From Sphingomonadales bacterium (GTDB lineage: Bacteria; Pseudomonadota; Alphaproteobacteria; Sphingomonadales; Sphingomonadaceae), in contig RDXA01000408.1 in assembly GCA_004292705.1 (NCBI GenBank), positions 1-10,131 on the forward strand: a stretch of 10,131 bases of DNA. Reading direction: 5' to 3'. The notes under the pieces were generated by a model. The model did not search any database. It had not been told where the DNA came from and worked only from the letters and a program-made list of their open reading frames with translations. Numbering within the stretch: position 1 is the stretch's first letter; every line of letters begins with the position of its first letter. This document shows positions 5,197 through 10,131 of the stretch, one piece after another. The translations under genes were made by a program, and so were the position numbers.

Positions 5197-5832
5197 TCAG
5201 CGCCGCTTGCCGCCCAGCATGCGTGCGAGGAAAAAGCCGAACACCGCCGCGATCCCCACGGCAACGCCCGGGCTCTTGCGCACGGCCGCACGCGCATCCT
5301 CGCCCAGTTCCTCAACGCTCTTGGCTTCGAGCTTGGCCGAGGTTTCCTGAAGCGTGCGCGCCGCCTTGCGGGCATAGTCACCATATTGTTCGCCCAGCTT
5401 CTCGTCGATCTGCGGAGCTGTCTCGCTCACCACCTTGCCGAGGGAGGCGATGGCATCGGTGGCGACCTGCTTGCCTTCGACCGCGAGTTCGCCAGCCTTG
5501 CCGAGGGCCTGCTCACCATAGGATTTCGCGTCAGCGACGAGATCGGTGCCCTTGCCCTTGGCCTGATCGCTGACCACGGTGAGGCGGTTTTCAGCCTCGG
5601 CGCGCAGCGCGGCGGCGCCGGCCTTGGCCTCTTCCAGCGCGGCGTTGAAACGGCTTTTCGCTTCGGCGACCGGCGCGGGCGCGGGATCTGCGCTCCGGGC
5701 GGTGGCAGCGGTTTTGAGCGAGGCGGCCTTGGTCGGCCCCTTGGATTGCGCCGCTCCGCCGCCCTTGGCCGGGCTGGCGGGGGACTTGCGAGTCTTCGGG
5801 GTGGTCGGTTTGTCGGGTGTGGTGTCAGCCAT
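5197..5832 (-). CDS. YqjD/DUF883-like protein with Lys/Ala/Pro-rich N-terminus
   Basis: This 211-residue protein has three parts. Residues 1-55 are Lys-, Pro-, Thr- and Ala-rich with TPKT, KSP and SPAK repeats, like histone H1 tails. Residues 56-185 are a long charged helical region, probably coiled coil. Residues 187-203 are a single C-terminal membrane anchor (KSPGVAVGIAAVFGFFLARML) ending in GGKRR, the DUF883/YqjD signature. I start at ATG 5832 because the 35 residues upstream, back to ATG 5937, are unlike the family, and GGAG lies 13 bases before 5832. It is the first gene of the minus-strand operon and faces eno across a shared 156-base region. Family members tether ribosomes to the inner membrane in E. 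coli; the basic tail here could bind nucleic acid, which is inference. Confidence 0.72.
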   Translation of the reverse strand: MADTTPDKPTTPKTRKSPASPAKGGGAAQSKGPTKAASLKTAATARSADPAPAPVAEAKSRFNAALEEAKAGAAALRAEAENRLTVVSDQAKGKGTDLVADAKSYGEQALGKAGELAVEGKQVATDAIASLGKVVSETAPQIDEKLGEQYGDYARKAARTLQETSAKLEAKSVEELGEDARAAVRKSPGVAVGIAAVFGFFLARMLGGKRR

Positions 5833-5879
5833 GAGCGCGTCCAATCTCCATTTGATCCGCTCGCCGGGCACCACCCGCT

Positions 5880-5901
5880 TGCGCCCATGCAATCGGGCGC
5901 A
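5880..5901. promoter_or_regulatory. Perfect 7-bp inverted repeat between divergent genes
   Basis: TGCGCCC (5880-5886) and GGGCGCA (5895-5901) are exact reverse complements around ATGCAATC. The site lies in the 156 bases between the YqjD-like gene (minus) and eno (plus), 47 bases upstream of the former. It could be an operator or a leader hairpin of the yqj-like operon. Confidence 0.45.
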
Positions 5902-5953
5902 TAGGGAGCGGCGGCGCGCGGTGATTGCCAGAATCATGCCGTGCGAAGTGTCT

Positions 5954-5959
5954 TATAAC
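5954..5959 (+). promoter_or_regulatory. eno: Possible -10 element for eno
   Basis: TATAAC stands out in otherwise GC-rich sequence, 30 bases before the eno ATG. The best -35-like hexamer, TTGCCA (5925-5930), is 23 bases away, too far for a standard promoter, so this is only a candidate. Confidence 0.25.
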
Positions 5960-5988
5960 CCTACAACACATTCCTGCGGGAGCCAAAC

Positions 5989-7293
5989 ATGACCGCCATC
6001 ATCGACATCCATGGCCGCGAGATTCTCGACAGCCGCGGAAACCCCACCGTTGAAGTGGACGTGTTGCTCGATGATGGCAGTTTCGGCCGCGCGGCGGTAC
6101 CATCGGGCGCGTCGACCGGCGCGCATGAGGCGGTGGAGCTGCGCGATGGCGACAGTTCGCGCTATCTCGGCAAAGGTGTGCTCAAGGCCGTCGAGGCGGT
6201 CAATACCGAGATCCGCGAGCTGCTGATCGACAATTTCGATGCCGAGGATCAGCGCGATATCGATCTGGCACTGATCGCGCTCGACGATACGCCAAACAAG
6301 GCGCGGCTTGGCGCGAACGCGATCCTTGGCACCTCGCTGGCAGTCGCCAAGGCGGCAGCCAACGCCCGCGGCCTGCCGCTCTATTCCTATCTCGGCGGAG
6401 TTTCGGCGCACATGCTGCCCGTGCCGATGATGAACATCATCAACGGCGGCGAGCATGCCGACAATCCGATCGACATTCAGGAATTCATGATCATGCCGGT
6501 CGGTGCTGATAGCATCGCCGAAGCGGTGCGCTGGGGCGCGGAAGTGTTCCACACCCTGAAGAAGGGCCTCGCGCAGAAAGGCCTTGCCACCAGCGTCGGG
6601 GATGAGGGCGGGTTCGCGCCCGACCTCGCGAGCACCCGGGCGGCGCTCGATTTCATCATGGAAAGCGTGACCAAGGCAGGCTTCACCCCGGGCGAGGACA
6701 TTGTGCTCGCGCTTGACTGCGCAGCGACCGAGTTCTTCAAGGGCGGCAAGTACGAGATTTCGGGCGAGGGGCTTAGCCTCACGCCGCACGAGATGGCCGA
6801 TTACCTCGGCAAGCTCTGCGCCGATTATCCGATCCGCTCGATCGAGGACGGCATGAGCGAGGATGATTTTGAAGGCTGGGCGGCGCTTACCGGCCTGCTC
6901 GGTGACAAGGTCCAGCTGGTCGGCGACGATCTCTTCGTCACCAACCCGGCACGCCTCAAGGACGGGATTGCCCGCGGCCTTGCCAATTCTCTGCTGGTCA
7001 AGGTCAACCAGATCGGCACGCTGACCGAAACGCTCGCCGCGGTCGATATGGCGCACCGTGCGCGCTACACCTGCGTAATGAGCCACCGTTCGGGCGAAAC
7101 CGAAGACGCGACCATTGCCGACCTGGCGGTCGCCACCAATTGCGGTCAGATCAAAACCGGCTCGCTCGCGCGTTCGGACCGGCTTGCCAAGTATAACCAG
7201 CTGATCCGTATCGAGGAAGAGCTGGGAGATAGCGCGGCCTATGCGGGGCGGGCGTGTTTCGGCGCGCGCGCAGGCGCAGCGCACGGTCGATGA
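5989..7293 (+). CDS. eno: Enolase (phosphopyruvate hydratase), with a C-terminal tail encoded by the repeat
   Basis: This 434-residue protein interconverts 2-phosphoglycerate and phosphoenolpyruvate in glycolysis and gluconeogenesis, as a cytosolic Mg-dependent dimer; in many bacteria it is also part of the RNA degradosome. All key elements are present: the mobile loop SGASTGAHEA (39-48), E206 in GDEGGF, Mg ligands D243, E286 and D313, catalytic K338 in LLVKVNQIG, and H366 in MSHRSGE. The ATG at 5989 has GGGAG six bases upstream (5978-5982). Normal enolase sequence runs to about residue 423 (YAGRACF). The last ten residues, GARAGAAHGR, and the TGA at 7291-7293 come from the DUF4170 remnant read in another frame. 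Total length is still normal (E. coli 432), so activity should be intact. The gene lies inside the block bounded by the inverted repeat. Confidence 0.95.
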   Translation: MTAIIDIHGREILDSRGNPTVEVDVLLDDGSFGRAAVPSGASTGAHEAVELRDGDSSRYLGKGVLKAVEAVNTEIRELLIDNFDAEDQRDIDLALIALDDTPNKARLGANAILGTSLAVAKAAANARGLPLYSYLGGVSAHMLPVPMMNIINGGEHADNPIDIQEFMIMPVGADSIAEAVRWGAEVFHTLKKGLAQKGLATSVGDEGGFAPDLASTRAALDFIMESVTKAGFTPGEDIVLALDCAATEFFKGGKYEISGEGLSLTPHEMADYLGKLCADYPIRSIEDGMSEDDFEGWAALTGLLGDKVQLVGDDLFVTNPARLKDGIARGLANSLLVKVNQIGTLTETLAAVDMAHRARYTCVMSHRSGETEDATIADLAVATNCGQIKTGSLARSDRLAKYNQLIRIEEELGDSAAYAGRACFGARAGAAHGR

Positions 7294-7457
7294 TGCCGGG
7301 ATGAATTATGTGGCGGTCCACATCCACAAGCTGCTGACTCCGGAATACTGAGGCATAGCGGGTGCTGTTATGCCTGCAACCATCCGCACCTTCCGCGACA
7401 GCGACGCCCTCGCGCTGAGCGCTCTGACTCAGGCGGCGATCCTTACGATCGGACCGC
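7264..7457 (+). repeat. Right arm of 194-bp inverted repeat
   Basis: This arm aligns to the reverse complement of 3372-3565 with 12 mismatches and no gaps. It contains the last 29 or so codons of a DUF4170 gene, the 18-base gap and the first 29 codons of GNAT. Its inner edge falls within a GCGCGCGC run, where eno sequence ends; a short CG-rich microhomology is shared with the left arm there. Confidence 0.9.
7265..7351 (+). pseudogene. 3' fragment of a DUF4170 gene fused behind eno
   Basis: In frame from 7265 to TGA 7349-7351 the sequence reads as the last 28 residues of DUF4170 (RAQAQRTVDDAGMNYVAVHIHK and so on). It matches the intact copy at 3478-3708 except for four substitutions. The first 48 codons are absent and eno sequence takes their place. 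An internal ATG at 7301 has no clear ribosome site, so expression is unlikely. The first part overlaps the eno C-terminus in a different frame. Confidence 0.85.
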
Positions 7458-7858
7458 TTGCCTATGCGCCCGATCAGATCGCGGCATGGGCTGCGCGTCA
7501 TCCCGGGCCGGAACGTTTTGTTGCCAGCGCCCTTAAGGCCGACATGATCCTCGTGGCTGTGGATGCGAACGACACGGCGGTCGCGTACACGCTGACCGAG
7601 GCAAGCGGGCACTGCGACATGCTCTATTGCCACCCCGATCATGCCGGGCAGGGATTGGCGATAGCCCTACTCGCCGAAACCGAGAGGTGGGCGCGTAACA
7701 CGGGCCTTGCGCGCCTGTTTACCGAAGCCAGCGAACTCGCCCGCCCCGTGTTTGAACGGGCAGGCTTCGTGGTATTGCACAGACGCGACTTCGATATTGC
7801 ACACGCGGGGGCGGCAATCCCGATCCACAATTACGCGATGGAGAAACGGCTCGACTGA
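7370..7858 (+). CDS. GNAT family N-acetyltransferase, YafP-like (intact copy)
   Basis: This 162-residue GCN5-related acetyltransferase transfers acetyl from acetyl-CoA to an unknown amine. The N-terminal strand and helix (IRTFRDSDALALSAL) lead to YAPDQIAAWA (32-41). Motif A with the pyrophosphate loop is at 84-101 (MLYCHPDHAGQGLAIALL, loop HAGQGLA), and the C-terminal FERAGFVVL (128-136) and NYAMEKRL (154-161) follow. The YAPDQIAAW, DMLYCHPD and RPVFERAGF blocks resemble E. coli YafP. The start has only a weak upstream purine stretch. The first 88 bases lie in the right repeat arm, and a copy of them lies at 3459-3372. It sits 18 bases after the DUF4170 fragment, so it was probably the second gene of a DUF4170-GNAT pair and may have lost its original promoter; transcription from eno could now serve it. 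Confidence 0.88.
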   Translation: MPATIRTFRDSDALALSALTQAAILTIGPLAYAPDQIAAWAARHPGPERFVASALKADMILVAVDANDTAVAYTLTEASGHCDMLYCHPDHAGQGLAIALLAETERWARNTGLARLFTEASELARPVFERAGFVVLHRRDFDIAHAGAAIPIHNYAMEKRLD

Positions 7859-7860
7859 CC

Positions 7861-7890
7861 CCTTTCCCCTTCAGAGGAGAGGGGACAAGG
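7861..7890. terminator. Hairpin between convergent GNAT and greA
   Basis: CCTTTCCCCTT (7861-7871) pairs with GAGGGGAcAAGG (7879-7890), giving 11 pairs including one G-T, with a bulged C at 7886 and a 7-base loop. It fills the 34-base gap between two converging genes, the usual place for a bidirectional terminator. The T run is short (CCTTT on one side), so it may work with little help from U residues. Confidence 0.65.
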
Positions 7891-7892
7891 CG

Positions 7893-8369
7893 TCAGATGA
7901 ACTCGATCTTCTCGACGAGGTAGAACTTCTCGCCCGAGGGCACCGTCACTTCGATCTCGTCGCCCACCTGCTTGCCGATCAGCGCGCGCGCCAGCGGCGA
8001 GTTGTAGGAGATGCGACCCTTGTTGGCATCCGCCTCGGTCTGGCCGACGATCTGATACCGGATCGGCTTGTCGTTCTCGTCGAGCAGCGTCACGGTCGCG
8101 CCGAAGATGATCCTGTTGCCCGACAGCGTGGTCGGATCGATGATCTGTGCGCGGCTGACCATGTGCTCGATCTCGCCGATCATGGCCTCAACCTGGCCCT
8201 GCCGCTCCTTGGCGGCGTGATATTCGGCGTTTTCCGACAGATCACCGTGAGCGCGGGCTTCCTCGATGGCCTCGACGATCTTCGGGCGTTCCTCGCGCAG
8301 CACCTTGAGGTCAGCGGTGAGCCGCTCGTAACCCTCGGCCAGCATCGGAACCTTTTCCATCGTCGCCAT
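7893..8369 (-). CDS. greA: Transcription elongation factor GreA
   Basis: This 158-residue factor enters the RNA polymerase secondary channel and stimulates cleavage of backtracked transcripts. The N-terminal coiled coil (about 10-78) carries the tip motif HGDLSENAEYHAAKERQ with acidic residues D43 and E46, which coordinate the catalytic Mg in GreA proteins. The C-terminal FKBP-like domain shows FGATVTLLDEN, RISYNSPLARALIGK and a final GEKFYLVEKIEFI. I start at ATG 8369 (MATMEKVPML), which gives the standard 158-residue length; an ATG at 8402 would add 11 atypical residues. The Shine-Dalgarno sequence is weak (AAGAAAG). It follows carB in the same direction after 117 bases, an order common in alphaproteobacteria. 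Confidence 0.96.
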   Translation of the reverse strand: MATMEKVPMLAEGYERLTADLKVLREERPKIVEAIEEARAHGDLSENAEYHAAKERQGQVEAMIGEIEHMVSRAQIIDPTTLSGNRIIFGATVTLLDENDKPIRYQIVGQTEADANKGRISYNSPLARALIGKQVGDEIEVTVPSGEKFYLVEKIEFI

Positions 8370-8432
8370 CTTTCTTGTCTTTCTGTCTGTTTTCTCCCGC
8401 ACTTGCCCCCATTCGGGGAAGAAAGGGCTTGC

Positions 8433-8453
8433 CGCCGTCCGATCCGCACGGCG
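8433..8453. repeat. Hairpin in the carB-greA gap
   Basis: CGCCGT (8433-8438) is the exact reverse complement of ACGGCG (8448-8453) with a 9-base loop. On the minus strand it lies between the carB stop and the greA start and is followed by GGCAAGCCCTTT. It may be a partial terminator or processing site; the stem is short. Confidence 0.3.
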
Positions 8454-8486
8454 TCAGGCACTCTCGATGTCGGGGGAAGGTGTCAG

Positions 8487-10131
8487 TCAGGTGCCATAAT
8501 AGTCCTGCAAGCTGCGGACTTCAAGCTGGTCCGGCCTGATCGCCGAAATCGCGGCCGCGGCGGCCACGGAAGCAGTGGCGGTGGTATAATAGGGCACCTT
8601 GCCTGCCAGCGCGGCCTGCCGGATGGATTTGCTATCCATCAGCGACTGCCAGCCCTCGGTGGTGTTGAAGATCAGCGCGATATCGCCGTCGATGATCTTG
8701 TCGACGATATGCGGTTGTCCCTCGGCAACCTTGTTGACGCGCTCAACGGCCAGCCCCTGTTCGGCAAGGTAGCTTTGTGTGCCGCCCGTGGCGATGACGC
8801 GGAAGCCATGCTCGATCAGGCGCTTGACCGCAGGGACGATCACGGCCTTGTCGGTATTCTTGACCGAAACGAACACCGTGCCCGATTGCGGCGGTACCAT
8901 GCCGGCCCCGAGCTGCGACTTGAGGAACGCGGCCTCGAAGGTCACGTCGATCCCCATCACCTCACCCGTTGACTTCATCTCGGGGCTGAGCACCGGATCG
9001 GCACCGGGGAAGCGCGCGAAGGGGAACACCGCTTCCTTGACTGCAATGTAGGGCAGATCGCGCTTGAAGGGCGGAAAATTGCTGAGCGGCTCGCCCGCCA
9101 TGACCCGCGCCGCGATCTTGGCAACCGGCTGGCCGATGGCCTTGGCCACAAACGGCACGGTGCGGCTGGCGCGTGGATTGACCTCGATGAGGTAAACCTG
9201 CCCATCCTTCACCGCGAACTGGATGTTCATCAGACCCTTCACGCCGAGTGCGAAGGCCAGTGCTTCGGCCTGCCGCTCCATCTCGGCAATGATCTCGGGC
9301 GGCAGCGAATAGGGCGGCAGGGTGCAGGCGCTATCGCCCGAGTGGACTCCCGCTTCCTCGATATGCTGCATCACGCCCGCGATCCGCACCTCGGTGCCAT
9401 CGCACAGCGCGTCGACATCGCACTCGATCGCATCGCGGAGATATTGGTCGATGAGAACCGGTGAGTCCCCGCTGACGTTCACCGCGGTGGCGATGTAGCT
9501 GTCGAGCTGGGCTTCGCTGTCGACGATCTCCATCGCGCGGCCGCCGAGCACATAGGACGGGCGCAGCAGCACCGGATAGCCAATCCGCGCAGCGACGGCA
9601 GCGGCCTCGTCACGGCTACGGGCGATGCCGTTCTCCGGCTGCTTGAGCTTCAGCTTGCTCACCAGCTTGGCGAAACGCTCACGGTCTTCGGCAAGGTCGA
9701 TAGCGTCGGGTGAAGTGCCGAGGATCGGGATCCCGGCGTCTTCCAGCGCCTGCGCCAGTTTCAGCGGGGTCTGTCCGCCGAACTGGACGATAACGCCAAC
9801 CAACTCGCCATTCTGCTGTTCGACCCGCAGGATTTCCAGCACGTCCTCGTCCGTCAGCGGTTCGAAATAGAGGCGGTCGGAGGTGTCGTAATCGGTCGAG
9901 ACGGTTTCAGGATTGCAGTTGATCATGATGGTCTCGAACCCCTGCTCCGCCAGCGCGAAACAGGCATGGACGCAGCAGTAATCAAACTCGATCCCCTGCC
10001 CGATCCGGTTCGGCCCGCCGCCGAGAATGACGATCTTCTTGCGGTCCGAGGGGTCAGCCTCGCATTCGGGTTCGCCAAAGCTGGGGGCTTCATAGGTCGA
10101 ATACATATAGGGCGTGATCGCTTCGAACTCG
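8487..10131 (-). CDS. carB: Carbamoyl-phosphate synthase large subunit, C-terminal half (runs off the window)
   Basis: About 547 residues are visible, roughly half of the usual 1,070-1,100; the N-terminal carboxyphosphate-forming half lies right of the window. The visible half carries out ATP-dependent formation of carbamoyl phosphate from carbamate, feeding arginine and pyrimidine synthesis. It opens just before MYSTYEAPSFGEPEC and shows GGGPNRIGQGIEFDY, the second ATP-grasp domain (SPDAIDLAEDRERFAKL, VLLRPSYVLGGRAMEIV, FAVKDGQVYLIEVNPRASR) and the C-terminal MGS-type allosteric domain (VFVSVKNTDKA, IATGGTQSYLAEQG, IFNTTEGWQS). It ends at the TGA complement 8487-8489. The frame is open to the edge, so the Met at 10106 is internal and not the start. 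greA lies downstream on the same strand. Confidence 0.97.
   Translation of the reverse strand, partial: EFEAITPYMYSTYEAPSFGEPECEADPSDRKKIVILGGGPNRIGQGIEFDYCCVHACFALAEQGFETIMINCNPETVSTDYDTSDRLYFEPLTDEDVLEILRVEQQNGELVGVIVQFGGQTPLKLAQALEDAGIPILGTSPDAIDLAEDRERFAKLVSKLKLKQPENGIARSRDEAAAVAARIGYPVLLRPSYVLGGRAMEIVDSEAQLDSYIATAVNVSGDSPVLIDQYLRDAIECDVDALCDGTEVRIAGVMQHIEEAGVHSGDSACTLPPYSLPPEIIAEMERQAEALAFALGVKGLMNIQFAVKDGQVYLIEVNPRASRTVPFVAKAIGQPVAKIAARVMAGEPLSNFPPFKRDLPYIAVKEAVFPFARFPGADPVLSPEMKSTGEVMGIDVTFEAAFLKSQLGAGMVPPQSGTVFVSVKNTDKAVIVPAVKRLIEHGFRVIATGGTQSYLAEQGLAVERVNKVAEGQPHIVDKIIDGDIALIFNTTEGWQSLMDSKSIRQAALAGKVPYYTTATASVAAAAAISAIRPDQLEVRSLQDYYGT

Noticed and set aside
5833..5937. Upstream extension of the YqjD-like protein to ATG 5937
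   Set aside because: The extra 35 residues are not family-like and would cover the perfect inverted repeat in the divergent control region.
1..10131. CRISPR arrays, insertion sequences, rRNA
   Set aside because: No regularly spaced repeats, transposase-like proteins or rRNA sequence were seen on either strand.

Overview
The window looks like chromosomal DNA from a GC-rich alphaproteobacterium, most likely a sphingomonad of the Erythrobacter/Porphyrobacter type. The protein styles point there: a RibB with an N-terminal helix-turn-helix, a DUF4170 protein, a carB-greA pair, and GTG/ATG starts with modest Shine-Dalgarno sequences. This placement is inference from familiarity with such proteins; no database search was run.

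Layout, left to right. Bases 1-46 are the 3' part of a tRNA-Lys(CTT). A signal-peptide-bearing lytic transglycosylase begins at 189 and has no stop codon of its own. Its frame stays open through a stretch of clearly lower GC (about 903-1298) and into the riboflavin gene ribB (1299-2546), which is followed at once by ribH (2554-2976). A regulatory-looking stretch with a tandem GCCTAGG motif then precedes a 59-aa helical protein gene (3140-3319).

From 3372 to 7457 the window is organised by a 194-bp inverted repeat (arms 3372-3565 and 7264-7457, 12 mismatches, no gaps). The arms enclose a 3.7-kb block: most of the 5' part of a DUF4170 gene, four minus-strand genes for small membrane-anchored proteins resembling the enterobacterial yqjD-yqjE cluster, and the enolase gene eno on the plus strand. 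Each arm carries the end of a DUF4170 gene and the start of a GNAT acetyltransferase gene. DUF4170 is complete only at the left arm and GNAT only at the right arm; the partner at each arm is a fragment. Recombination between the arms would flip the block, including eno, and still leave one intact copy of each gene.

Right of the block are the intact YafP-like GNAT gene (7370-7858), a hairpin between convergent genes, and the minus-strand pair carB (partial, running off the right edge) followed by greA. Functionally the window mixes housekeeping genes (riboflavin synthesis, glycolysis, pyrimidine/arginine carbamoyl phosphate supply, transcript cleavage) with envelope proteins. The notable points are the flippable-looking block, the transglycosylase-ribB open frame, and the RibB whose second domain lacks the metal site of GTP cyclohydrolase II.
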